Notes: generated by a model from the sequence alone, not told the origin. A stretch of DNA of 64,000 bases from Anadara kagoshimensis (GCA_021292105.1 CM037870.1:45464576-45528575), one strand, 5' to 3'. Shown: positions 49,901 through 56,930, counted from the stretch's first letter. Program-made: numbers and translations.

Positions 49901-51164
49901 ACATCATCAGTGTCGTTCTTTCTTTATCACAGGGTAATTTTGAGCAAGCTGAACCTCTTTACAAACAAGCAATAGAAATCCGTGAGAAATCATTTGGTGC
50001 CTACCATCCATCGGTTGCCACAGCACTGGTAAACTTGGCTGTTCTTTACTCACAGCAAGTAAGTATTTGAAAATATTTAACTATCAATCTGGACACAGTA
50101 GTTCATCTGTGTTTGACCCCTTTCATAAAATGCCAACCCATCCACAAGGGCTTTACTTAGAGGGAGACTATTTCAACAATACATGATATAAAAAAATGAT
50201 AATTTCTGTTTGAACTGAACGAAATAGTGTTGGATTCACTTTACCCATTAGAAAGAAAATTAACTTGTACTTTGCATGCATGCCATATTTATAAATTTTT
50301 GCAACTGTTATTTTACTTTTTAATCTTCAGTATACAGCACTCAGCAAAAACGTCCAAACATGTTAAATATTTAATATGATGCATGCTTAGCTGTCCAAAT
50401 ATAAGAAATTAAGCTAGAATTGAGTCCAAATATAAGAAATTAAGCTAGAATTGAGTCCAAATATAAGAAATTAAGCTAGAATTGAGTCCAAATATAAGAA
50501 ATTAAGCTAGAATTGAATGTTTATTTAAAAATTAAAATTTTACATAATTTTGAACTACATATATTTATTTCAGCATAACTACACAGACGCTGAGCCGTTA
50601 TATGACAGGGCTTTGAAGATTTACGAGGACAGTTTAGGACCTCATCATCCACGAGTCGCAGAAACACTACGCAATCTAGCTGTAATGAAATATGATCAGG
50701 TATGTACATGTACATTTTATATGGGTTGTTGTCTTCTTATTGCTGATTGCTTAAAGGGGCAGCTTCTGAGATTAATCTGAACATACATGCATAGAATACA
50801 GAGAGAGAGAGAGAAGGTATTTTCCATACACCTTGGTTGCAATACCTGCTAGCATTCATTGTTGAAGTTCTTGATAAAGTTTTTAATGGACTAAATGTGC
50901 AGTTAAACCATGATGTTCTTTATTTCATATGTACATGTCTATACTACCGGTACTATCTATTTTTATCAATTTTCAGGACTCCAGTTCAAATATTTAAATC
51001 TTGATTTATTTATTTTGCAGAAAGATTTTGAAACTGCTGCTAAACTTTACAAGAGAGCTACAGAGATCAAGGAGAGTGACACAGCATATGTCGGCAAAGG
51101 ACTATCCCGTCGGAGTTCTAGTGGGGATACAAACTCCACCGTCAAGAATATATTACATACTTGA
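23240..51164 (+). CDS. NPHP3: Nephrocystin-3, whole gene (29 coding exons)
   Basis: Joining 29 exons gives 3,945 nt, a 1,314-aa protein and a TGA stop, in frame throughout; human NPHP3 is about 1,330 aa. The family works at the inversin compartment of primary cilia with inversin, NEK8 and ANKS6. Domains seen: N-terminal MGTGVS (Gly2 myristoylation signal, Ser6), a charged coiled coil at about 75-190, a NACHT-like P-loop NTPase at about 490-750, and TPR repeats from about 920 to 1290. Walker A is GSAGSGRS at 514-521, where the usual lysine is R520; Walker B is VILVLDSID at 602-610. The TPR half is the best conserved part (for example [24 protein letters not shown]). Introns are GT-AG except intron 25, which is GC-AG. 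A Ser-rich tail (SRRSSSGDT) near the C-terminus is also a family feature. Confidence 0.97.
24283..24496 (+). CDS. NPHP3: NPHP3 exon 2 (coiled coil)
   Basis: Residues 81-152, rich in K, E, Q and L heptads; the family's coiled coil, needed in vertebrates for ciliary targeting along with myristoylation. Acceptor TGAACAG|ACTG, donor AAG|GTAGTA. Confidence 0.93.
24779..24801. repeat. Poly-G run of 23
   Basis: An uninterrupted run followed by GTTAGGAGGGGGGCTCGG, a SINE-head fragment. Such a run can form a G-quadruplex and its length is often wrong in assemblies. Confidence 0.9.
24803..24880 (+). repeat. tRNA-like SINE head fragment
   Basis: GGGCTCGGTGGCAGAGTGGT then CTAAAGGCCTGG resembles a Leu/Ser-type tRNA 5' half but has no matching 3' half, so it is not a tRNA gene. 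Confidence 0.55.
24971..25124 (+). CDS. NPHP3: NPHP3 exon 3 (coiled coil)
   Basis: Residues 153-204, end of the coiled coil ([19 protein letters not shown]) followed by a loop. Acceptor TTTCAG|ATA, donor CTTG|GTAAGA. Confidence 0.93.
25675..25818 (+). CDS. NPHP3: NPHP3 exon 4
   Basis: Residues 204-252, with [18 protein letters not shown], similar to a conserved NPGEWW-type motif of the family. Acceptor TTATAG|GTAAT, donor AAAG|GTAATT. Confidence 0.9.
26505..26730 (-). repeat. SINE family C copy
   Basis: TTCAAGATTCTTTCACTTAT, then AGAGGAAACCACTAACCTTC, ATAGGATCTGT and GAGGCATTGTATTC in the same order as at 18610. Lies in NPHP3 intron 4. Confidence 0.7.
26890..27023 (+). CDS. NPHP3: NPHP3 exon 5
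   Basis: Residues 252-296 ([18 protein letters not shown]), the start of an effector-like alpha/beta region before the NTPase. Acceptor TTGCTAG|AGG, donor AAG|GTAGAT. Confidence 0.9.
27470..27705 (-). repeat. SINE family C copy (degraded)
   Basis: GAGATTCTTTCATTTATCT through GACAAACTTTCTTATGC and CCACTTGGCAACCAAAGCC. Lies in NPHP3 intron 5. Confidence 0.6.
27911..28009 (+). CDS. NPHP3: NPHP3 exon 6
   Basis: Residues 297-329 ([17 protein letters not shown]), phase 0 at both ends. Acceptor TCTTTTAG|GAA, donor CAG|GTAAGT. Confidence 0.9.
28319..28404 (+). CDS. NPHP3: NPHP3 exon 7
   Basis: Residues 330-358 (RQQISKS-like region, then [13 protein letters not shown]). Acceptor ATTTCAG|GCA, donor ACAG|GTGTTA, which is a weak donor but keeps frame. 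Confidence 0.87.
28505..28645 (-). repeat. Repeat family D, inverted copy
   Basis: TGGAGTTATGGCCCTTTGAA, CTTAAGTGCAAATCA and GGGGATCCTTATTCACTGAA are the reverse complement of the family's first half. NPHP3 intron 7. Confidence 0.75.
28952..29035 (+). CDS. NPHP3: NPHP3 exon 8
   Basis: Residues 358-386 ([19 protein letters not shown]). Acceptor TTTTCTAG|ATTT, donor AAAGG|GTAAGT. Confidence 0.9.
29738..29879 (+). CDS. NPHP3: NPHP3 exon 9
   Basis: Residues 386-433, a charged helix ([18 protein letters not shown]) then [13 protein letters not shown]. Acceptor TTGTATAG|ATC, donor GTG|GTAAGT. Confidence 0.91.
30331..30507 (+). CDS. NPHP3: NPHP3 exon 10
   Basis: Residues 434-492. An acidic stretch, then [14 protein letters not shown], a conserved family motif just before the NTPase. 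Phase 0 at both ends. Acceptor ATCTTAG|GAA, donor AAG|GTTTGT. Confidence 0.92.
30690..30975 (+). repeat. Possible family F relative
   Basis: TAGCTCACTTGCACAAAAGTG at the left, and TCACCTGTGCCAAAAGCTCA inside, resemble F termini, but no matching right end was found. NPHP3 intron 10. Confidence 0.35.
31199..31302 (+). CDS. NPHP3: NPHP3 exon 11 (Walker A, altered)
   Basis: Residues 493-527. [20 protein letters not shown] is the P-loop; the codon at the Walker A lysine position is AGA, giving R520. Acceptor ATTACAG|CAT, donor AATG|GTAAGA. Confidence 0.94.
31332..31632 (+). repeat. tRNA-derived SINE family B, copy 2
   Basis: Starts inside the tRNA-like head with GGAGGTCATGGGTTCGATCC (B box GGTTCGATCC) and shares the whole body and end with the other copies. 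Lies in NPHP3 intron 11, about 30 bases after exon 11. Confidence 0.85.
31941..32055 (+). CDS. NPHP3: NPHP3 exon 12
   Basis: Residues 527-565 ([19 protein letters not shown]), matching the family's SHFVG strand after the P-loop. Acceptor GTTTTAG|GATC, donor CAA|GTAAAT. Confidence 0.94.
32185..32345 (+). repeat. Repeat family A, copy 4
   Basis: Contains TGTCCCATAGTTCCATGTTC and GAGCACCTGGCCTCACTTCT; lies in NPHP3 intron 12, upstream of the hAT-like element. Confidence 0.75.
32575..34111. mobile_element. hAT-like DNA transposon, 1,537 bp
   Basis: Ends CAGGGCCCCACAAACGCC and GGCGATTTGTGGGGCCCTG are inverted, and the 8-bp CATAAATC is repeated exactly on both sides (32567-32574 and 34112-34119). 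CAGGG ends plus an 8-bp duplication define the hAT superfamily. The longest open frame inside (33177-33380, 67 aa) does not look like a transposase, so this is a non-autonomous or decayed copy. Lies in NPHP3 intron 12. Confidence 0.9.
34187..34330 (+). CDS. NPHP3: NPHP3 exon 13 (Walker B)
   Basis: Residues 566-613. Contains [13 protein letters not shown] and the Walker B strand VILVLDSID (602-610). Acceptor TTACAG|TTG, donor CTG|GTGAGT. Confidence 0.95.
34937..35034 (+). CDS. NPHP3: NPHP3 exon 14
   Basis: Residues 614-646 ([27 protein letters not shown]), nearly the vertebrate sequence. Acceptor GTTACAG|CAA, donor GGAG|GTAACC. Confidence 0.95.
35092..37016. mobile_element. Element G, copy 1 (TA-flanked; carries a foldback insert)
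   Basis: Ends CTGTAAACCGC and CGGTTTACAG, inverted, with TA on both sides. The left part repeats TTTTAGCG; near the right end there is an internal hairpin, TTTTAGCGGCAGTTTTATTT against its complement at about 36930-37000. The outer element is about 933 bp once the 988-bp insert and its TTAA are removed. Lies in NPHP3 intron 14. No transposase. Confidence 0.88.
35779..36766. mobile_element. 988-bp foldback element inserted in element G
   Basis: Starts GGGTCATCTAAGTAGGAAAA and ends with its complement (TTTTCCTACTTAAATGACCC). Arms of about 390 bp each (35779 to ~36170 and ~36375 to 36766) pair along almost their whole length around a ~200-bp loop. TTAA is present at both edges (35775-35778 and 36767-36770), and copy 2 of element G has a single TTAA at the same place. 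TTAA is the target of piggyBac-type transposases, so a piggyBac-type mobiliser is possible. Confidence 0.9.
37477..37662 (+). CDS. NPHP3: NPHP3 exon 15
   Basis: Residues 646-708 ([11 protein letters not shown], then [19 protein letters not shown]), matching WPTLHLDPLS in human. Acceptor TTTTTAAG|GTCA, donor TGG|GTAAGT. Confidence 0.94.
37908..38255 (+). repeat. tRNA-derived SINE family B, copy 3 (most complete)
   Basis: A box CCTCAGTTGGTAGAG and B-box-like GGGTTCACACCCC, then the shared body to CATTACTCAACTCAACT. The spacing of the two boxes is tRNA-like. Lies in NPHP3 intron 15. Confidence 0.88.
38523..38664 (+). CDS. NPHP3: NPHP3 exon 16
   Basis: Residues 708-755, helical region after the NTPase ([20 protein letters not shown]). 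Acceptor ATATTCAG|ATAT, donor ATG|GTATGT. Confidence 0.92.
38800..38980 (+). repeat. Repeat family A, copy 5
   Basis: Contains GTGTAGCTAGCTAGATGGGA and GAGCACCTAGCCTCACTTCC; lies in NPHP3 intron 16. Confidence 0.75.
39154..39318 (+). CDS. NPHP3: NPHP3 exon 17
   Basis: Residues 756-810 ([27 protein letters not shown]), the winged-helix-like region of NACHT proteins. Acceptor TTTCCAG|ATA, donor CAG|GTTAGT. Confidence 0.93.
39384..39407. repeat. Poly-C run of 24
   Basis: Uninterrupted, at the end of an inverted SINE B fragment in NPHP3 intron 17; length should be treated as uncertain. Confidence 0.9.
39412..39480 (-). repeat. SINE family B fragment, inverted
   Basis: CGTAATACCGAGTGATTGGC through TTCAAGTCTTGGGTCAGAC is the reverse complement of a central piece of copy 3. 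It directly follows a 24-base poly-C run. Confidence 0.75.
39480..39715 (-). repeat. Repeat family D, inverted copy
   Basis: AAGCTTGGTGCAAAGTATCA, AAGTTATGTCCATTTGAGCA and GGATCCTAATCCATTGAG match family D reversed. NPHP3 intron 17. Confidence 0.75.
39769..41199. mobile_element. pogo/Tigger-like element, 1,431 bp
   Basis: Left end CAGTGCTTACGGCAGTAGCG(GATC), right end reversed CAGTGATTACGGCAGTAGCG(GATC), TA on both sides. The TAGCGGATC motif recurs just inside both ends. No transposase frame was seen. Lies in NPHP3 intron 17. Confidence 0.88.
41463..41563 (+). CDS. NPHP3: NPHP3 exon 18
   Basis: Residues 811-844 ([29 protein letters not shown]). Acceptor CCTTTTAG|ACA, donor TAGG|GTAAGT. Confidence 0.92.
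41615..41790 (-). repeat. SINE family C fragment before element H
   Basis: GAGTAATGGTGTTTAAGGCT, CCAGTCAAGATTTC and ...CTTCAGAAAGCAAACTGACA follow family C order. Confidence 0.55.
41810..43440. mobile_element. Element H, pogo/Tigger-like, with element G inside
   Basis: Left end CAGTGCTCCCTCGATATACC, right end TTTTGAGGGAGCACTG, TA on both sides. Interior repeats of TATACCGCC and GTTATAACGCC are typical of Tigger-type MITEs. The original element was about 665 bp; the rest is element G inserted 16 bp before its right end. Lies in NPHP3 intron 18. Confidence 0.87.
42460..43422. mobile_element. Element G, copy 2 (nested in H; empty site for the foldback)
   Basis: Same ends as copy 1 (CTGTAAACCGC, CGGTTTACAG) with TA duplicated from H. 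963 bp. At about 43167-43185 it reads GGGTAATTAATCCCTAATTA, the uninterrupted form of the site that holds the foldback in copy 1. Confidence 0.9.
43490..43665 (-). repeat. SINE family C copy (degraded)
   Basis: TTCTTTCACTTATATCAGAC, TACCCAGAGAAAAAA, then TTGACAAACTTTCTCACAAT. Lies in NPHP3 intron 18. Confidence 0.6.
43827..43949 (+). CDS. NPHP3: NPHP3 exon 19
   Basis: Residues 844-885 ([33 protein letters not shown]), matching SADELPWLFQQ in human. Acceptor AATTTCAG|TCC, donor CCAG|GTAAAT. Confidence 0.94.
44300..44400 (+). CDS. NPHP3: NPHP3 exon 20
   Basis: Residues 885-919 ([20 protein letters not shown]), matching GHFAELLSYWQFVG. Acceptor CCTACAG|AGG, donor GAAT|GTAAGT. Confidence 0.94.
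45129..45226 (+). CDS. NPHP3: NPHP3 exon 21 (first TPR region)
   Basis: Residues 919-951 ([20 protein letters not shown]), start of the TPR array. Acceptor TTTGCAG|TAG, donor CAG|GTAACA. Confidence 0.94.
45632..45873 (+). CDS. NPHP3: NPHP3 exon 22 (TPR)
   Basis: Residues 952-1032, two TPR-like units: [20 protein letters not shown] and [20 protein letters not shown]. Acceptor ATTGTAG|GCT, donor ACAA|GTATGT. Confidence 0.95.
46653..46728 (+). CDS. NPHP3: NPHP3 exon 23 (divergent linker)
   Basis: Residues 1032-1057, very basic ([16 protein letters not shown]). It aligns with the region where human NPHP3 has FRKKSFKIHQKAIKKK; conservation is in charge more than sequence. Acceptor TTTGGCAG|ACAT, donor TCT|GTAAGT. 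Confidence 0.87.
46880..46927. repeat. (TA)n microsatellite
   Basis: An AT dinucleotide tract of about 48 bases in NPHP3 intron 23. Confidence 0.9.
46930..47111. mobile_element. Family K MITE in NPHP3 intron 23
   Basis: Similar to the 1043-1199 element (CCTGCCTTAAAGACCACC ... TTTAAAGACAGGTTTGACTG). It follows an AT microsatellite, and its left end is not exact. Confidence 0.55.
47550..47800 (-). repeat. Repeat family A, copy 6
   Basis: Reverse orientation, the best preserved copy: GGGAAGTGAGGCCAGGTGCT, then AACTAGCTACACCCACC and AACATGGAATTATGGGACG. Lies in NPHP3 intron 23. Confidence 0.8.
48101..48237 (+). CDS. NPHP3: NPHP3 exon 24 (TPR)
   Basis: Residues 1058-1103 ([33 protein letters not shown]), nearly identical to the human repeat. 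Acceptor ATTTTTAG|GGT, donor TTGA|GTGAGT. Confidence 0.95.
48528..48699 (+). CDS. NPHP3: NPHP3 exon 25 (TPR; GC donor)
   Basis: Residues 1103-1160 ([44 protein letters not shown]). The donor is AAG|GCAAGT, a GC splice site; using it keeps the next exon in frame. Acceptor ATTTTTAG|AAC. Confidence 0.94.
48785..49150. repeat. Two degraded MITE-like copies (family K type)
   Basis: AATTGAGGAAGGCTTACTAG...AAAATGAGGTTTAACTG and TACAGTAAAACCTCCATTCA... share AATAAATTGAGG and GGCAAAGTT(A)TT blocks. Lies inside NPHP3 intron 25. Confidence 0.5.
49303..49371 (+). CDS. NPHP3: NPHP3 exon 26 (TPR)
   Basis: Residues 1161-1183 ([13 protein letters not shown]), matching YTVKHLAILYKK. Phase 0 at both ends. 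Acceptor AATTTCAG|TAT, donor CAG|GTTAGT. Confidence 0.93.
49933..50058 (+). CDS. NPHP3: NPHP3 exon 27 (TPR)
   Basis: Residues 1184-1225, exactly one 42-residue TPR unit: [17 protein letters not shown] and [13 protein letters not shown]. Acceptor TATCACAG|GGT, donor CAA|GTAAGT. Confidence 0.96.
50395..50517. repeat. 31-bp tandem repeat, 4 copies
   Basis: CCAAATATAAGAAATTAAGC then TAGAATTGAGT, repeated almost exactly four times directly before exon 28 of NPHP3. No spacers, so not CRISPR-like. Confidence 0.95.
50574..50699 (+). CDS. NPHP3: NPHP3 exon 28 (TPR)
   Basis: Residues 1226-1267, another exact 42-residue TPR unit: [19 protein letters not shown] and [12 protein letters not shown]. The same length and phase as exon 27 suggests an exon-sized repeat duplication. 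Acceptor ATTTCAG|CAT, donor CAG|GTATGT. Confidence 0.96.
51021..51164 (+). CDS. NPHP3: NPHP3 exon 29 (last TPR, Ser-rich tail, stop)
   Basis: Residues 1268-1314 and TGA. Half a TPR ([16 protein letters not shown]) then [15 protein letters not shown], which matches the human SRHSSSGDTFS tail. Acceptor TTTTGCAG|AAA. Confidence 0.95.
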   Translation, partial: KDFETAAKLYKRATEIKESDTAYVGKGLSRRSSSGDTNSTVKNILHT

Positions 51165-51199
51165 TAGATATAGATTTAATGTTACAGTATTAACTAATA

Positions 51200-51378
51200 C
51201 AGTAAAACCTGTATATAAAGACCACCAAATATATCTAAGATACATGTACTTTATAGACAGGTGGTATTTATATAGAGATTATTTTTAGTTGAAATATGAG
51301 GCAAAAGGACCTTAAAAAATTGGTTTTAATGGACATTTAGTCTTTATATAAAGGTGGTCATTAAAGCAGGTTTTACTG
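51200..51378. mobile_element. 179-bp MITE in the 3' region of NPHP3
   Basis: Ends CAGTAAAACCTGTATATAAA and, reversed from the right, CAGTAAAACCTGCTTTAATG; TA on both sides. It starts 35 bases after the NPHP3 stop, so it is probably inside the 3' UTR. Confidence 0.75.
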
Positions 51379-54040
51379 TATTAAAACCCCATGACAATAG
51401 AGTCCCAATATACTAGTCCAATAGCTCCATGCATAATAAACATAGATTTTTGTAACCATGACAACATACATCATAGGTCCCGTTGTACTAGTCCCGTAGT
51501 GCCAGTAGAAATTATTGCATTGACATCAAAATCATCATAGGTATTTACCAGTACATGTAAAACAATCAACATATTATCACAATAGAAATTTGACTGTGTT
51601 CTTCCAAAACTAAATATATAGTAGCCATCATAGCCCAGACCGTGATAAAAATGGAGGCCATATTTCCAAATACAGGGTCAACACTTTACTGGTCTGTAGT
51701 TCTTATACATGTATCCTCATACAGTAAGACATGAACATAACCAACACACTTACAATGAATACATGGAAAGTACCAAGTCAAATATTGGGCCAGGCTGCTC
51801 CTCTACATGTAAGTCTTTATGTGACAATATAATGAAGTCGCTTTATAATGAAGCTAAAAATACAGTCCCAAGGGCTTTGTTATAAACGTGTTTTACTGTA
51901 TATTGGACATATATATGTCCTGCGATTCATGTTTAATTAAAAACCAATACCAGTCAAATTTTTAGACATATTAAATGATAATGATAAATAAATGAGAGTT
52001 ACTTAGTCAACATTCATCCAAAGGAGGACAAGGTTGTACCACAGTACAGTATTTAGTGGGAGGGAACAGGATTTTTATTTTATTTATTTTTTTGCCAATG
52101 TAGCTTAGATTTCTAGATTAAACATTGATAGTGTTCAAATCAAGTATGTAAGAATATTGCTGAAGTTGAACTTAGAAAATTCCAAGAAAGTTTCAGTTGT
52201 GACCACTTTTATGAAAATTTTGTTTGAGAAATTATGCAGGGTCTGTAATTTTGACACGAATTGGACTAGGAAATTTATAATAGTTGTTTTTATATGATAA
52301 ATGTACTAGTATCTTATAAAGGCAAATGTGTTGACATCATTTGATTAAAATTTATTTATGTCAGTTTTGTTTTTTATATCCCAAATTTAAAAATGATGCA
52401 AATCAACTTGTAGGACTGACAGGCCTTGTTAGAGAATGATTATGTGCCAATATTTAGTTAGATAAAATTTCTGTTAATGTTTTAGATTAAGTTGATATTT
52501 GCAACTTTTTTAAATCAATTTTTAGTAATTTTTGTCTATTTTATTTCATATGCATGTACGTATAGTAAACATTTGATACATAGTGTATTTTAAAAAGTTA
52601 AGCATTTGCTTTTTGTTTGTATAAAAATATATATCATCAGAATCTGTAGCAAAGGTGGGATAAAGGGGAAAAAATTCACTGTAAAATTTCTCTTCAAAGA
52701 AGTTTAGGAAACGTATGGAAACAATATATACTGTAAATGTACTTAATTTCACATGTATTTATTTTTGTGGTATTGGAAATTTAGACATATCCCCATATTT
52801 AAATTTTCGTGTTTTTGAAATATGCAACATAACACAAAAAGCATGATATTATTTTCGGTCAGTTTTAATTTTCACACAAAACAAACGACCATGAAAAAAG
52901 CAAGAATTAGTACACTACAAAAATAAATATGTTCACAGTATATATGTACCGGTATATTTCTTAAATAGAGATTGCATGAAAAATGTACATTATAAATTAA
53001 ACATATGAGATCATTTAATTACCCATTGTATTTAGCACTGCCATGACATAGCAACAAATTACATTGTTTAATTGACAATATTTATTCATGTTCAATGAGT
53101 GTGGAATTACTGAAATCATGTGAGGATGTTAATTATGGTAATATAAGGTTTTCAGCCAAAATAATTAATTTACATACCTACATTATATGCAACCTCAGTT
53201 TTTACGCATATACCAGTATATACACACAGACATGTACACACCATACAGACTACAGACTACATAACCAAATTTTGTTTATGGGAAATACATGTGAACAAAA
53301 CTTGCCTGTGAACTATGGGTAAGCCCCCTCCCCCAGAAATGTGTACAAAACATGCACACAATTTTTTTCTTAAATTTTTGTTTTTTAATTCTTATGTATC
53401 TGCAAATCACACACACACACACACACACACACACTTTGATATTTATAAAATTTATTTAAATTGCTTTTGTTCATCCAAACGGCAATGCTCATTCAAACAG
53501 AAAAGACATACAGATGTAGATAGTCTACTCGGCTGTAATCTTTATATATGTCATGTATGTACACCAATGGTGTCTGTATATCTAATTTGAAATACTTGAT
53601 TTTGTACCAGATATGACAATGGTTTCCTGCAATTTGACCTCGTAGAATGAATATTTTCATTGGTCAAATGGTTAATTGTTCTTTGACATCATTTGACAGA
53701 GTTTCAAATCATGCCTATGGGTCTTGTATCCGGACATCTAACATTTAATGCCAGTCACAAGAACATTACATTACACTGTCACCATTTTTATTGTTTGCTC
53801 ATTTGATCAATCTCATTTCATTTACACCCAAAATTGTTCAATTATTCAGAATTCATCCCAAGATCACTCACTGTTATTTGACGTTCATTTAAAATATGCA
53901 AATATGATCATTAAATGCAATTTTGTTTAATTACCTACTTGTAAAAGTCCCCAGTAGTATTAATAAACTCTAAAAGCAATCACCTTTTTTATTCGTTCAA
54001 ACTATGCAATTACCGGTAAATTCGTGTGAGTTAATGTAAG
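51379..54040. other. Downstream of NPHP3; 3' UTR and flank, no gene seen
   Basis: AT-rich. Several AATAAA strings occur (for example near 51436 and 51981) but none can be chosen as the poly(A) signal by eye. A CA microsatellite is at 53409-53434. A diverged MITE-like end (TTTTACTGTATATT) is near 51890. Confidence 0.5.
53409..53434. repeat. (CA)n microsatellite
   Basis: A CA tract of 26 bases. Confidence 0.9.
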
Positions 54041-54044
54041 TATA

Positions 54045-54620
54045 TTTGTAAACCGTCCAGTAAAACAGTGCTGTAGGGGTAACACATTGCTATAGTATGT
54101 GGTAGACCATTATAGTGCTCCAATATACAGTTTTTATGTACCACACTTTCTTGTTTATATGTGAAACCACCGTCCAGTAAAATAGTGCTATAGGGGTAAC
54201 ACATTGCTAAAGTAAATGTGGTAAACCATCATAGTGCTCCAATATATAGTTTTTATGTACTGGATACTACACTTTCTTGTTTATATGTAAAACCACCATC
54301 CAGTAATACACTGCTATGGTAGGAGTAACGCATTGCTATAGTAAATGTGTTAGACCATCATAGTGCTCCAATATATAGTTTTTTATGTACTACACGTTCT
54401 TGTTTTTATGTAAAACTGTCCAGTAAAACAGTGCTATGGTAGGAGTAACACATTGCTAAAGTAAATGTGGTAGACCATCATAGTGCTCCAATATATAGTT
54501 TTCATGTACTACATTTTCTTGTTTCTTGTAAAGCCGTCCAATAAAACAGTGCTAAAGTAAGAGTAACACATTGCTATAGTAAATGTGGTAAACCACCCTA
54601 GTGCTCCAATTTACAGTTTA
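54045..54620. repeat. ~120-bp tandem array, 5 copies
   Basis: Unit landmarks: GTCCAGTAAAACAGTGCTAT, GGGTAACACATTGCTATAGT, then CATCATAGTGCTCCAATATA and GTTTTTATGTACTACAC. Copies start near 54055, 54171, 54298, 54417 and 54535. Confidence 0.92.
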
Positions 54621-54629
54621 TCTCTTATT

Positions 54630-56680
54630 TATATATGTTTTGTATGTTATTTTTATAGGGCTGTGATATAGAAGGAGAAATCCTTTAATTGTGCCAATAT
54701 TTTATTAAGTTTGTAGCTGACTAAATTTGAATTATATACTGTATATAAAATGTTTATTGCATGAAATTGTTTACTGTTTTCTTGTCTAAGAACAATTCTT
54801 TTTCGGAGATATCTTATTCTTGAAATAGACTCTGAAAATTACAAATACCTATACATTGTATTTATTTACCATTTACAATTAAGGGTTATACAATAGGGTT
54901 AATTTTTGTACCATGAGATACTCCCTAATGTTTGTGTGAAAGAATTATGTTCATTTCATACGGAATCCGTTCACATTTATCTGAAAAATATGACATTATT
55001 CTGGGAATTTGTAACGTAAAAGTTTTTCAAAACTTTTTGCACAAATGTTATGGGGTTGTTGATCATGTGATACAGCAGTGAATCCGTTTGCCCAGTATTT
55101 TTTGCATCATAATTATTGAACTCTGGCAAAGTACTATATTTTAATTTTTTCACTTTCATGTTCATCATACTTTGGTTTTTGGGAAATATCTTTTGTTATT
55201 TACAACAAATATGAATGAAATTGTAATACTGATATTTATTTTTTATTTTTCTGGCTTAACAACTTTATAAGTATTTATGTTTGTTAGTGAAAAGCATCAG
55301 TTGACAGAATCCAGTAGGTTATTTTTAATGCTCTTCTATGCAATTTTTTTTTAATGTAAAAAATTTTGTAGCTGAATTTCCAAATTTTCTGGAAAGTAGA
55401 ATACTTTTTCAAAGTATTGGCTTGAATAGATTACTTTTTTAAATAATTTCTCAGAAATAAGAAGTCATTGTTAATTTTGGCTACAAAGAATGAAAACATA
55501 ACCCATGCTATTTTACTTATAATTAGATATCTATCATAAATGATAGCAAAACCGAACGGCTTGTGAGGAGGAAGAGTTGTCTCCCTTATCATATGCAGGA
55601 TACGTGATAAGTATATTTGCTGACAGTCCTAGTTTTCTGTTTATACTTACCAGTACTTACTTTAATGGGGGAAAAAAGAAACTACAAAATTAATTTTTAT
55701 TACCATAAATTTGGTATAGCATTTCAATTTGGTTTAGAGATTTAATTTTAAATTTTATTGCAATAAAATGTAAAACTACCAACTATCAATGTTCGGTATT
55801 TTATTGATTTTTAGGATCTCTTTTAATATATACCTAAAGTAAATTTTATTATATTGTTTATTCAAAAAATATATAGGAGTTTTATCATGATATCATTATA
55901 CACCAGTTTTAAAAATGCATAAATTATGATGTAATTTTATGAAATATGTTATATATTGTTGATGTTTAAGCTATTATTTATAGAAATATGTTTTAAACAT
56001 ATGAAGTAAGAGAGTAAACAAGTAATGTATTAATTGAAATGTTGTTGTTCTTAATTATAGAAAATACTTGAGGTGAAAAGGTCAAGATCTAGGGCATAAT
56101 TCAGAAATTCCTTCAAAACACATATACTTTGTAGAAGCCAGAAAAACATGGGATTCCCAGGATACCATGTGACCAATAACTTTTAATGTTCACGTTGAAT
56201 TTTTTGAAAAACATTTACATCGCAGGTTCCAGAAATAAAACCTTTTTTATGAATGAGTTATTCAATGGATATAATTGTTCCTCACAAACATTCCCATTAT
56301 GGGATATCAAATGATACATTGACAAACCCCCTGAAATAAGAACACAAGAAACAAAACACAATCTGATTACATATTGAGACTAATGATTATAAAAGTCTTA
56401 ATTTAAGTCTAACATTTGACGTATTGAGAAAATAGTATCCAGTAGTGCGATGCAGTAACTTTGGATTGTTCTTTCAATATTATTTATCTTATCTTACTGT
56501 ATAAATCACATCTAGTTGTAAGCATAAGCATCCTTTGTAGCAGCCACAAGTGGACTACTCTTTTCCAAACTCTACAGAGGGCTTCTTTTTTCCAGTCTCA
56601 TTTCAAAGTTGGAAGAAACAAGCATTTTGCAGCTCCAGTATTAGAGGAGATGAAAATCGTCTAAAAATAAGTCTTGAGTG
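54630..56680. other. Nothing recognised
   Basis: AT-rich sequence with short open frames only; no family or repeat recognised up to the SINE at 56690. Confidence 0.5.
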
Positions 56681-56689
56681 AGGTTGAAC

Positions 56690-56930
56690 CCACAACCATC
56701 TTCTAATGTGTGTGTCTACCAATCAGAGCCTCTCGCCACCTAGGTTAAAATCCCATTTGGGACATATGCTTGTGTGATAAAGTTTGTTATTTAATAATAA
56801 CTACCAAAGGTCAGAGGTTTTCTCAAGGCACTCTGGGTTCCTCCACCATCCAAGAGCTAACTGCCTCAATATAAGTAAAAAGAATTGGGACATGGTCATA
56901 AAACTCCATTACTCCACTCCACTTCTTTAA
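56690..56930 (+). repeat. SINE family C copy, downstream of NPHP3
   Basis: Head-like AGAGCCTCTCGCCACCTAGG..AAAATCC, then GCACTCTGGGTTCCTCCACC and an end with CATAAAACTCCATTACTCC. Opposite in orientation to the copies at 18360-18960. Confidence 0.65.

Noticed and set aside
50395-50517. Four short direct repeats that might suggest a CRISPR array
   Set aside because: Units are back to back without spacers, inside an intron of an animal gene.
53315-53590. 91-residue plus-strand frame
   Set aside because: Runs through the CA microsatellite (THTHTH); no family support.
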